NCBI GenBank assembly: GCA_032158295.1
Contig: CM063255.1
Span: 7,159,501 to 7,223,500 of the forward strand
Direction of reading: 5' to 3'
Length of the DNA stretch: 64,000 nt
From: Pycnopodia helianthoides
Lineage: Eukaryota; Echinodermata; Asteroidea; Forcipulatida; Asteriidae
Positions within the stretch are counted from its first letter, which is position 1; the number at the start of each line of letters is the position of its first letter. The translations under genes and the position numbers were made by a program. The notes beneath the pieces were generated by a model. It searched no databases, was not told the origin of the DNA, and saw only the letters and a program-made list of their open reading frames with translations. Of the stretch, positions 1-24,500 are shown one piece after another.

Positions 1-288
1 AAGCAGCTCTATGAATTTGTGCCCAGCTTTGTGTGTAAACACGTGCAGAAACATGTGCCATCAATGCAGCGTGGGTTGATTTTACTAAGCTATGCTTTCA
101 CTCATTACAGAAGCATTGAAGTTTTATCGAGATCCCAATTTTTGTTTTGCAGTATTCTGTTGGGAACATTTTTCTGCTAAGCAACTCTATGAATTTGTGC
201 CCAGCTCTGTGTCTAAACACATGCAGAAACATGTGCCATCAATGCAGCGTGGGTTTGTTTTACTAAGCTATGCTTTCACTCATTACAG

Positions 289-310
<22 letters not shown>
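1..310 (+). repeat. 178-bp tandem duplication of an intron-exon junction in DYRK4
   Basis: Bases 1-132 recur at 179-310. Each copy holds the same intron tail (TTTACTAAGCTATGC, then CATTACAG) and the first seven codons of the exon. Intron parts differ at about 6 of 110 bases. The exon-like parts (from 111 and from 289) differ at 4 of 22 bases, all silent. The copies diverge after the codon for Asp. Because 178 is not a multiple of 3, using the first acceptor and reading through shifts the frame. Confidence 0.93.
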
Positions 311-13322
<13,012 letters not shown>

Positions 13323-13837
13323 AGGAGGCACATATTGTACTGCGGGTTACCTCCGACTGGTGTTGTGTTGTGTGAACCCTAAACAGACAATGTACAAGTT
13401 TGTGTGTTATCGTGGTGCAGGGGAACTATAATGCAATGTTCTTGCTGCCTTCAAGTGTATAACCACACAGGGTTGACTTCCTATCGAAGACTATTGGTAG
13501 GAAGGAGCTGCGAAAAGTCTGACTAGTTTTACAGTTCCTTCATCTAACACGTGATCTCTTGCGAAAGACCTCATCCTCTACTTTGCCACTTGATTGGAAG
13601 GGTTTAGTGTTGATTTTGCATCTTATCAACCAGTGGTTGGTTGGAAGTGCTAATGTGCACCATAGCTTCGTTGAGATTTTTGCCCTCAAACGTGGTGTGT
13701 CTGCAATTGGTGCTCTGATTGGATCATGGTCAACTACTGCAATGTCTGAAAGCAAGATGCAGACTGTCCAGTGTGGAGCTTTGGTGATGTAGAGAAGGAC
13801 TGCAAATACCCGCCCTCCCTCTTTATTCATTCTTCAA

Positions 13838-14040
13838 GACTGTCTCACTCTGTCTGTTGAACAGGACTGTCTTTCCAACATGCAGTCTGTCCATCCATAA
13901 AGACTGTCGCTCCAACTTGCAGTCTGTTCGTTAGTCAAGACTGTCGCTCGGACATGCAATTTGTCTGTTCAACAAGACTGTTACTCTTACATGCAGTCTG
14001 TCCGTTATTCAAGACTGTCGCTTTGACATGCAGTCTGCTT
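13838..14040 (+). repeat. 37-bp tandem repeats forming hairpins in the 3' UTR
   Basis: GACTGT starts at 13865, 13902, 13939, 13976 and 14013, exactly 37 bp apart, with an earlier partial unit at 13838. Units carry AGACTG and CAGTCT, which can pair to form a six-base stem over a ~13-base loop. Later units vary but keep most of the pairing. Confidence 0.85.
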
Positions 14041-14776
14041 CCATAAAGCCGTTTTGCACAAAATAGTGCACCGCAAACTTATTGACTGAGCAAATAATGG
14101 CAGGGAACCAGTGTCAAGCAGTGTAGATAACATGTCATTTTGGCCGGTTAACATGTTTCTGCTAAGCTAGATTCGTCAGTGCTTCAAGCAAAGTTTTGTG
14201 TCTGGCAGCGCTAAGCACTACCTTCCTGAACTTTAATGTGACGCAGCTTACACTAATACTTTTCGCTTACTGGATTAGCCCGGAGTTTATCCACATGAAG
14301 TGAAAACAAAATACTGTAGATCCATGAGGTGCTACATAAACACGTCAGCATTTCTTTGCTAATCTACAAAATGTGTTGACGTGAGCAAAAACTCTTTCTG
14401 CTTGCCATTATGGTGGCATTTATTTTGCCAACAGTTGTAAGCAGAGCTACAATGTGTACATAAGTAAGTAACACATGTATTTACCCAAACAAAGCATACG
14501 CCTTGTGTGTTCAATTTATATATATTGCACATTATATATTTTTAACTAAATAGTATTTGACGTGTTTCTTGTACATGTTTATTTTAACATCAAATGTTTG
14601 TTTATAAACACACTCACTTTGTACATTGGTATTATGTAAATATTGAAGAGAGTTTAAAAAGGAGTTGTCAATTTCGTTTCCAATTGCCAATTTGTTGACC
14701 GCCTCGAAGATGTCTGTTTTAGTGTTGTCCATGTGGAATGCAGATTACACTCTGTTTATTTTAATGTTGTTTTGTT

Positions 14777-14782
14777 AATAAA
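14777..14782 (+). terminator. DYRK4: Poly(A) signal AATAAA of DYRK4
   Basis: AATAAA followed within 40 bases by a GT-rich stretch. It is the clearest canonical hexamer after the stop codon at 13322. Confidence 0.6.
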
Positions 14783-15365
14783 AACGTAGTTGTGCTATCA
14801 AAGTCAGTTTTACCCCCCCCCCCACACACATCAAATCTGAATTAGATAAGTTCAAAGCATTTGAGCAACAAGTTTACTCCAATTGACCGTCTACAACATG
14901 CAGACAACCCTTGTTTAGTTTATTTTGTCTATTGACCCGAAAAGGCCCTAAACATTGCTCAAAGGTACAAGGGTTTGCTCATCTGGAGGTTGCTTTACAA
15001 AAACTTGCCCCGAACCATTTGGCAAAGCAACTGTCTGTATAGTCTTAATGTGTGAGTGAGTAAGTCATTGTACCAGACATTATTCAAGTCTAACTCGCAA
15101 ATGGGTTGTGTTGTTTAAGTTCAGTTGTTGGATAGTTTATATCGTTAAACATAACTATAATTTCATTGTAACTTTGCTGTATTTATTCTCATCCGTCCAC
15201 AGTTATTTGTAGTTTATAGGACAGTACGCCCAATTAACTTATTTATAACATGATGCTGTTTTACATTATCTATTAAAACAAAATAATAATAATAATATGT
15301 AAAAGTGATTATGCCATCGAATAGTTAGCCGCTACTCCCAAATGGACTATTCCCATGAGATATGC

Positions 15366-15544
15366 TAATAGACCTTATGCACATGACGTCATTTGAGTAG
15401 GGCGCCCTCGGCTAGAGGTCAAAAGAAGATTGCTCATTGGCTCATCCTCTGCGCCGCGCGTACAAGACGTGCGTTTTCCATTGTTTCGTCATCGTTTTAC
15501 CTCTAAGATGGCGGCATGATGACGTCAATGCATAAGGTCTATTA
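15366..15544. mobile_element. MITE with TAATAGACCTTATGCA ends and inner TGACGTCA
   Basis: Terminal inverted repeats: TAATAGACCTTATGCACATG then ACGTCAT at left, and ATGACGTCAATGCATAAGGTCTATTA inverted at right. About 180 bp, GC-richer than its flanks, no ORF. The TGACGTCA near each end is a perfect cAMP-response-element core. Confidence 0.8.
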
Positions 15545-15545
15545 C

Positions 15546-15672
15546 ATTCACTTATGAGTACATACACTATTGGTTGGCAAACGCCGTAGAGTTAAGCACT
15601 AGGCAGAGGCACAAACGCGTGTGCGTCACACCACCATCAGTCCCATACAAAAAGGCGTGATGTTCACTCTTC
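15546..15672. repeat. Dispersed repeat, copy 2
   Basis: Matches 7986-8105: TACACTATTGGTTGGCAAAC, GCACTAGGCAGAGGCACAAA, then CACCACCATCAGTCCCATAC. It abuts the MITE at 15366-15544. Confidence 0.6.
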
Positions 15673-15997
15673 GCCAACCAGTAGGGCGAGTGCGTACGCG
15701 CGATGATCAATTTACATATTACATGGGAAGGGTCTATTGTATTTACCGTCATGGCCATGTCACATGGGCCAATTTACAAGGCAGCTAGTTCCAGGCAGTC
15801 CTCAAGAAGAAAAATATTCACATGTAAAATGTTCACATTATATTTGTGGTGACAGTTTACAGAGGAACTTTAAGACCATATTCAGTTTTGTGATTCACTC
15901 ATTTTCCTATTAGAAAGAGCTTTCCCCCAACTCTCATGTGGATTCTTTATATTATTGGAAAATGGGTGCATCACAAAACTGACCTTGGAGACCCTCT

Positions 15998-16386
15998 TTG
16001 AAGGCACTGGACACTATTGGTAATGACTCAAAATAATTGTTGGCATAACAACTTACTTGGTAACGAGCAATGGAGAGCTGATGATAGTATAAAACATTGT
16101 GAGAAACGGCTCCCTCTGAAGTAACGTAGTTTTTGAGAAAGAAGTAATTTCTCAGTAAAATATTTGAATTGATTTTGAGACCTCACGCGTGAGGTCTCGA
16201 AATCAAGCACCTGAAAGCGCACAACTTCGTGTGACAATGGTGTTTTTTCTTCCATTATTATCTCGCAACTTCGACGACCAATTGAGTACAAATTTTCACA
16301 GGTTTGTTATTTTGTGCATATGTTGAGATACACCAAGTGAGAAGACTGGTCTTTCACAATACCACAAAGGTGTCCAGTGTCTTCAA
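15998..16386. mobile_element. MITE, CACTGGACACTATTGG family, copy 1
   Basis: Ends AAGGCACTGGACACTATTGG and, inverted, GAAGACACTGGACACCTTTG. The middle has a perfect palindrome GAGACCTCACGCGTGAGG plus TCTC. Related copies are at 18728-19124 and 53982-54364, with halves at 3885-4090 and 49990-50230. Confidence 0.85.
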
Positions 16387-16984
16387 AGATATTGTTAGAA
16401 AAATGTATGTTGCATTACCGAAGTGTTCCTTTTTTATTCATGTAGTCAATTTGCCTTTCTGACTGGGGCCGACTCTTAATTGCTTAGTTCCCCTGTGGTT
16501 AAGTGGGCAGTGGAGTACTTCGGAGGTCCCAAATGAACCAGCCGTTTGATTTCTGAAGGGTTTAGGATGTTTGGTGTACAAGTACCTTTCAGTGTTCAAG
16601 TGAAATTTTCGTGCTTAACTTTGTCTTGTTTTGGCACAATTTTTATTTGGATATTCTTATATTTATTTTTAAAGATACTGAAGTTTTAGCTTTTGAAACT
16701 GTGCCAATCGGTACAAAGTTGAGACCCATACCTTAATTGTACAATTTTTACATTCAAAACCTAGTCATACAATTTAAGTGAAGTTTTGCAAGGACTGTTC
16801 GCCTTTTAATTTAAATTGCAAAAATTGATTGTTTTTAACATTTATGACTTATAATGAATAGTTTCCTTCAAGCCTCAATTTGGGTAACTGTGATTGTTTA
16901 TGAGCAAAAACAAAAAAGTTAATGTAGTCGTTTGTACATGAGGCAATGCGTCTCACTGCAGTTTCACCAATCGGAAGACTGGGT

Positions 16985-17216
16985 TACTTACAGAACATTA
17001 TTTGTGTTTTATTCATACATCGATGAGTGTAAAGTAACCACCGTGTACTCAGTACTTTCCCGAACCCTGGGGAAAAAACACATCGCCACCCAACACACGC
17101 ATATTACTCGGGTGGGATTCGAACCCACGACCTGTAGATCTGTTCCACCGGACTCTGGAAAGTACCACATAGAGTACACAGTGCCTAAACACACATCTGT
17201 GTATGGGTTGAACACA
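16985..17216 (-). repeat. tRNA-derived SINE, mixed orientation
   Basis: The minus strand reads a tRNA-like B box (GTGGGTTCGAATCCCACC). Flanks carry GAGTACACAGTGCCTAAACA and ACACATCTGTGTATGGG, the tail motifs of the family at 5890 and 12106. Probably one insertion rearranged or interrupted. Confidence 0.6.
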
Positions 17217-17642
17217 ACTGATATTCTTTACGCGAAATTTAACATTACCAAACTCAAAGAATGTTGTATGCAAACATATCATATCCCTGAACCTCGTTTA
17301 GCTTGCTGTGGCGATACTTCCTCCTATGCAAAACACCATACCTTTACAGTCTGTTTTTGTTTTGTAATGAATGTGACTTTATAACAACACAATGTGCCAT
17401 GGTGTTACATACTCACTGGTAAATTTATTAAACAAAAAATTTCACCATAAGTTCGCTTTATGTTGTTTCATTTACTGCGGAATCTTTTCGTTTGGACATG
17501 TGGGTGCAAGTCCACAGGACGTCGCAAGATCCCAATTGTGTGGATATCTTATGTGATGGGGTCCACACTTTACTGCAATGCTTACATCTTCCTTGTGACA
17601 AAAGCAAAAACAAAGTAGAAACAGTTTGATTACATTAAGAGA

Positions 17643-17657
17643 TTTATTTCATTTATT
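17643..17657 (-). terminator. CTSB: Probable poly(A) signals of cathepsin B
   Basis: TTTATT on the plus strand at 17643-17648 and 17652-17657 gives two AATAAA hexamers on the minus strand, about 780 bases after the stop. A single AATAAA at 17861-17866 is the alternative. Confidence 0.45.
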
Positions 17658-18431
17658 CCCCAAACAATGCAGTATAAAAGTAAGTACAAAATAATTCAAG
17701 GTAAAACACCTTTATAACAAATGTTCAGAATAAATTGAAAAACATGACCCAATTTCATCGCGTTGCAATACTAACAACATTGTTTCAAACAGTTGTTTGT
17801 TTTAAGCATAATGAGCACTTTCACGGTTACATGCGCCATCTTGTTTTAATGAAGCAGATTTTTATTTCGCCTGCGATTCACGCACGCGTGCGTGGAAGTT
17901 CTATAACTATCGCCGCGCTTCATTTTTTCTGTTATATTTTTGGCTTAGCGGGATCTGTCTGCACTCAGCAAATTTGTCTGTCAAACAGCTCTACGAAATT
18001 GGCCACATCGAGAAATGAAAAAAAGTTAACTTCTTGAAATGATAGTTACTGCGTACCATACAACAAAACCACAAATTTCAGTTGTTATAGTATTTGTCCC
18101 AATGTTGATAAGGATTCCTATACGCGAGCATTCATCACTGTTTGTCGTTAGCTGCCGAACAAGATCGACAGCTTGTTGGTCGGCAAACATGTTTGCCCAT
18201 CGGAATATATCAAAGTGTCAGAAGACTGGACTGAAAACAATTGCGCTTTATGCCCGACCCCCCCTCCACCTAATTACATTTTTGATCCAAGAGATGGGTT
18301 GCACATGAATGGGCACTACAATCAGTATCACTTATAAATTAGGCTGTTTTAATCAATCTAATGCAAACTTTAACAGTTGGTTAAATCATTTGTTAACGTT
18401 GATATATATCAGTTTTAGGTTTGGTGGGTAT
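17658..18431 (-). other. CTSB: Probable cathepsin B 3' UTR
   Basis: Sequence between the stop codon and the nearest double AATAAA. The plus strand is open in three back-to-back frames here, but none looks like a known protein and they lie antisense to the transcript. Confidence 0.45.
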
Positions 18432-18508
18432 CTATTTCCTTGGTATCCCAGCGTTGATATCATCCTCAATTCCACACTCATCGTCGCCACGCTTAATCTT
18501 GAAGTAAC
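18432..18508 (-). CDS. CTSB: Cathepsin B last coding exon
   Basis: Acceptor TAACCAG. Encodes [20 protein letters not shown], then IPRK and stop TAG. Matches the family ending FKILRG..HCGIESE...GIP. Confidence 0.95.
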
Positions 18509-21500
18509 CTGGTTAAAGAAAGGGGCGAAGAATGTAGGATTTTAAAACTTTGAATGTGGGGAGAATTATGTTTTGAAAAGTATAAATTGTTGGTTATGAT
18601 TTCAAGAACCCTTCAACAGTGGCTTTTAATTTTTTTTTAAATGTAACCCGTAGGCCTGGAGATACCTGTGAGGCGAAGATGTTAAATGTATCATCTAGGA
18701 TGGGTATGGATTACAAGACATCATTGTTTAAAGGCACTGGACACTATTGGTAATTACTCAAAATATTTGTTAGCATGAAAACTTACTTGGTAACGAGCAA
18801 TGGAGAGCTATTGATAGTATAAAACATTGTGAGAAACGGCTCCCTCTGAAGTAACGTAGTTTTTGAGAAAGAAGTAATTTTTTCAGTAAAATATTTGAAT
18901 TGATTTCGAGACCTCACGCGCGAGGTCTCGAAATCAAGCAATCAAGCATCTGAAAGCACACAACTTCGTGTGACACGGGTGTTTTTTCTTCCATTATTAT
19001 CTCGCAACTTCGACGACCAATTGAGTTCAAATTTTCACAGGTTTGTTATTTTGTGCATATGTTGAGATACACCAAGTGAGAAGACTGGTCTTTGACAATT
19101 ACCAAAGGTGTCCAGTGTCTTTAATTGTAATCTGGAAGCTTACTGATTATGAAGTTCATAAAAAACATTTTTATTGGAATATTTCCCTCTGAAATGGAGT
19201 CAAATCCGAGAAAAATTTTCTAGTTAAAACATGAGAAAACCCCACAACAACAACGTAACAACTGATTTCGGTTGTCACGACCAAAATTAAGGACATTGTG
19301 TTCACACGCTGATTTAGAGCTAAATTACCTTTACCGAGGATAATTTATAGGCCTTACATCTTTAGATGTGAACAAATCTGATGGTTTATGCTGTATGTTG
19401 ACTAAGTTTCTCAAGTTGTCTCAGTGTAATTATGTATTTTAAATTTTGTTTTCCATTTTTATAAATATATTTTGTTGTTGTGGGGAATGTAGAATGATAG
19501 ACCCACTATTGTTTAATAACTGATCTCCCCAAAGAAAACTTGTATTCATGTGGAAACCCTAGATCAATCTGTCGATGTCATTAGAACAGAACTTTAACCG
19601 TCCCATTAGTTAATAGACGCGGATCGAGCGTGTTCCGGTCCGGGGGAGTGAGGTTTGCGGGCGGCACGGCACAGCCTTGTCACCATTTGTTGCCATATTG
19701 AAATCTACATACGCTTGGACGAAGTAGTGCCCTTTGAATTGTTGTGACAATTATTAGGGATCATAACCATTTTGACTGTAAGTCGTGTTCTGTTTCATCA
19801 AGTTTTATCAAGCTCCATTAAAATTAAACTTTCTTTGCCAAAGTCTTATTGGAAGCATAAATCCAATATGTGAATTGTAGGTTTTCAAGCGACGCGGAAT
19901 GATTTGAAGTTCTTAGACTGGTCTCTCGGATGACTAAACTGTCAGGTGGACATGCCTCCGTTTAATGACACATAAACTGACACGTATATTCTACATTTTT
20001 GCGCACTGGACTGCTCGTTTCAGCTGTGGTATCTTGTAAGGTCAGAACGGTACATCATACTGGTGAGTTTTCTTAACTTTGTTGTTCTTTTACGTCAGTA
20101 AAAGACCGTTGATTTGTAGTTCATGTTATTGGCGACTTGATTAATATTATTGTACCGACTGTACCGTATGCCAGTCAGTTGTGCGTGAACTAAAGCGATG
20201 ATGGTCGAGTTGGTACTTAGGCGTCTACATTCATGTTGTGCCTTGTTTAGCCCACCTCGTTGGGCTGAGTGTTATGGGGCTATGCCTTGTTATAATTGGA
20301 TAGTAGGGGAAATAGTTTTGTATCCCGTTCGGGTATTGTAGACATGTCATTCTGAATTAGTGGGAGTTTTAAAAGTAGGTGATAATCACAAGGGAGAACT
20401 TTTCGGTAGTGTTGCGAGTCTAGATCGATACTCATGTGATGCAAGACATTAAATGGTGTTCACGAGATAGAGGCATGGAGGAGGGGTAGGTTAAGTTAGT
20501 GTGTAAGAGTTTTTGTTTGGTTAGTCAGGGTACAGGCCAGTGTGGCAGGATATTTTGTCTCTCCCTCTCTTCCGATAGCTCCCACTTTTGACTCAATTTC
20601 CTTCAGCCTAAGTTAAATTACCTTATAGGGGACAAACACACACAGGGCACAAATGACTCCAGCATGGGGAGAGGGGGCTGGTGCCAATTTTTTCGTATTT
20701 TTATGCATAAAGTCAAAGGGATTGTTTCATTTGGCACAATGATACCATAATGTTAAATGGCCCACACACCACATAATGGGTTGCAAATAACTATTTCTTT
20801 TAGGGTATAGGGCTGATCTAGTAATAATATGTATCATTTCTGATGACTGATAATGAAAACAGATGAAGTAAGCCTGAGTGATTTTGATTCATCTCATCAT
20901 CTCAGATGGGTTGACTAAATAACCAGCCTGCATGGCCATGTGGCAGTACTGCCATGTGGTGCTTAAGTTCTCTGCGCTGATTTTGCAATTCTGTGGTTGT
21001 CTCAAGGCATGCTACATGTTCTCTTGATTTCTTACCATTATCACCCCAGTCTGGGTTCCATGAATTAGCTACCAGCCAATAGTCAACACCGCCCTCAACG
21101 CCCCATCCAAGAATCCTGATCGCATGACCACCAAGCAGAGAGCCAGTCTTGTGCTGGTAAACACCTGCAAGGAAATGCGTTAATTCATTAGTTTTTTGTT
21201 AACAAAAGCAAAATATTTCTTGTATGAAATTAGAGTTTGGATATTATGTAATATGACTCATCTTAAAATTAAGATTTGTAATTGTGTTGACACAATTATG
21301 TGTTAAACACGATTGATTGATAGTATAATTTTGTTCACAGTTTGAAACCTGCTTTAAATATTACTCCAAGGCCCAATTGAGCTGCTCCAAAGCACAAGAG
21401 TAGCTGAGCACATAATTATCCATATTTGGAATAAGGTTACCAGTCAAAATAACATGTCTCAAGTATAATTTGTGACTGGTATCCTCCTTACTTTTGCTCA

Positions 21501-24500
21501 TCAGAAAAATGTAAGCAATATTTTCTGTTTAAGTAGCTCTATGAAATCGGTCCTGGATAATTAATACCAGTACCGGGTGAATATAAGTAAACTCTTAAGT
21601 ACAAATCTGATTGTTTCTTTGGAAAATTACCAATTATTTTTTACTCCTATGATACTTTATATTGATACAGTTGAGACCATTTTAACAATAATTGAGCATG
21701 TTTTGTTGAAACTAAGATTTTTCGATTGTACTGCCAAACATTACCTTTATAAGAGAAATACGATTTTAAAAGGTCAACATTTGTGTGGGTGTTGATGTGC
21801 TACAAGTTTGGACATGACAACAAAAGAAGTCCACATAATGTAGGTACTTGCAACAGTATGTGGACTTACACACGTCCACACAGTGTTTTTCAGTGATGAA
21901 GATTATGTTTTTTTCCCCAAGTGCACAGAACAGAGGAATGTCCACAGGAGTGCATGCTGCAACACACAGCTGGGTATTTTTGTTTGTGTTTATTCATATA
22001 TATTTGAATAACTTTATCATGTAAAAGGGGCTATAAATTATGTTACCTGATCTGTAGGTGGGGAAGTCGGCATACACACTGAAATCAGCCTCTACTGGTC
22101 CGTTTGTCATAATCTCTGTCTGTATTGTTTCACATCTGACTGGATGGAGTAGACTTTTGCTCCTATTTAAGCAAAGACAAGAAATCGTAAGTTGAGGACA
22201 AACCACCCCAAGGACTACCTGCCCTTTGCACTTTTTATATTATATACCATGATTAGTTGAGTTTCATGTTTTGCCTCTTGTTATCAAACCAAGGAATCTT
22301 CAGCTGTTGTTTGACTCTCATCTGCATAAAGAAATCTTTTGAAAGAAAAACGTCTGCACAAGATCAAGAAATTTGGCATCATATATTGCTCTCGATATTT
22401 CAAACATATAAACAAAAATATGAACCGACTACTCTCGCATATTACTACCAACATATTTTTATTTATTTTTATTTTTTTTGCAGGACTCAGACTGCACCGA
22501 ATATGCATTTTATCATTCATCGAGGCAAGGCAAACTAAATCGCATTCTGCTTTACCTTCAATGCAGTAATTGCATGTTTTTGGTTACACAAATATTGAAA
22601 GGGGCAACTGCTATAGTCCTGACACTAGTTTTTGTATTAGTCACCGGTAGAGGGCGCAACATTGGCTCAGAGGGACTGGGCAAGTCTATCAAATATTTGT
22701 GTGATTCGGATATCTCTTCTCTAGTAATTTGTGTTGCGTTGTCAGCAACAAAATGAACGTCACCAATCAAGACAACTACTTACCAAAATGCCTGTCTTTC
22801 TGAAGGGTGACATTGTATCCCTGCCTGCATGTATGTTGACACCGTGGGGTAGACACGGAATCACCACACGGTTTTAGATGACCGGGCTCGTGATGATCAC
22901 AGCTTGGTATGGAGTATGGCTGGCAGCCACTATTACTGTTATACAAGCCACCACTAACAAGACCTGTGTTCTTCCAGTAGGTCCAGGCAGCCCCTGGAAA
23001 GCCACCTCCACAGCTATTATATAAACAGTCCATTTTCAGTCAGTCAGACATTTCATATACATTTTGTGTTAAATTTAACGATAACATCTTTACTTGATAA
23101 CGAAAATGAAATCTGTGAAATTACTTAATGAACTTACAGGGCTCACAAGACCGCAGGGCTTGTCGTTCAAAATGTTTACTGGACCAGACATTTTGGTACA
23201 AGACCAAACTCAAAATGAGAAAAAAACTTTCCAATTCCGGACATGCAACAGAAGATTGATCTCATCCGTCCTTCGGGTAGGCCTATTAACTCTGTCCATT
23301 ACTCAATAGAACTGAAAGGAATTTTTCGGTCTCAAAGTCAAAATTAACACCTTAATTTGTTTTTGTTTAAGATATTGCATAGTGAGGTGGGCCCCTACAT
23401 GTATTGTTATTCAAGAACGCCACATGTGCCCGGTCATAAGTTTACTGGCCTGACACTAAAACCGCCGGGCTCGTGAATGCAGTCCAATATAAAACTCGAG
23501 CACTTTGAACGCAACCGCGACCAAGTATTACAACATAAATGAACAAGCTACATCCCAATGTTGAACGCTGTTGATGTTCTTCTGCAGGATTGCAACCTAC
23601 GCCATGACTCTGGAGGTCTTGCTCTTTCTTACAAAGCGAACTCATAAAAAGATCCCTATACTGAGAAGCTACCCACGCCAATGCCGAGTTGTCCACCATG
23701 AGTAATTTGCTTATCGAGGTGAGGGAATTATTTGAAAGAACAGATGATTAAAATGTGGAGTCACTAATAGATATAATGAGTCGAGAACTGACTGCGAAGA
23801 TACTGCGGACTACCCCTGAATACACAACTAAGATTTTAAATCTAGCTTCTCACCCGTTACCACAAGAAGAGCAACATGAATTCAGTTCTTCGGCAGAGAT
23901 GTTGACTTGGATGTTACTGTGGATACATTCACGATCTGACATGGACTCTACTGCACCAAATGCCTACGGGATTAATCAGGAGAATAATCAACCAGTGCCT
24001 ACAAAAATACAATTTAGTCACGAAACACTATTAACATTACGATCGATGAAAGTCAACACTAAAGCTCAGTACACCTTTTTGGATGTTGGACTTATGCCAA
24101 AAGACTATAAAAGGTAGAAGATATGACATCGGTGAAGTCTGCCGTAATGCAGGGCGCAGAGATCACAGGATTGATGAGAGGTGGGATATTAATGAAGAGG
24201 CCTCCTTCTATAGTGGCGAGAGAAGATGAAGAGATGACATCAAAGAATAGAGTTGCATTTATTTATGCTGAGATAACTGGATGGAAGGAGTGCACGATTG
24301 ATGAAGACGCATTTCTTAAGTAGTGGATAGTAGAATGAGGATGGCCGCATCCCAAAAGACATCCTCTGTAAACAACTTGCATCCGGAGAAAGGGCTGTTG
24401 GCCGCCCTCACCTGCGCTACAAGGATGTCTGCAAGCGTGTGATGAAAGCACTTGACATCATTATCGAGTGTTGGGGGTGGAAGCAGTGCAGACGACCGCC

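Larger units (their letters stand above)
13323..14800 (+). other. DYRK4: DYRK4 3' UTR
   Basis: About 1.45 kb from the stop to just past AATAAA at 14777-14782. It includes the 37-bp repeat array at 13838-14040. Open frames here are short and unlike any known protein, so I read it as untranslated. Confidence 0.7.
14801..17640. other. Intergenic stretch between convergent DYRK4 and cathepsin B
   Basis: Holds the mobile elements listed at 15366, 15546, 15998 and 16985. No exon with good splice sites or recognisable protein was found on either strand. Confidence 0.6.

Noticed and set aside
17735..18545. Three consecutive plus-strand ORFs
   Set aside because: They overlap the cathepsin B 3' UTR and last exon on the other strand and show no protein likeness.
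23755..24117. Plus-strand 120-codon ORF as a gene
   Set aside because: It lies opposite cathepsin B exon 3, has no known motif, and the minus strand gives a perfect family match with correct splice phases.
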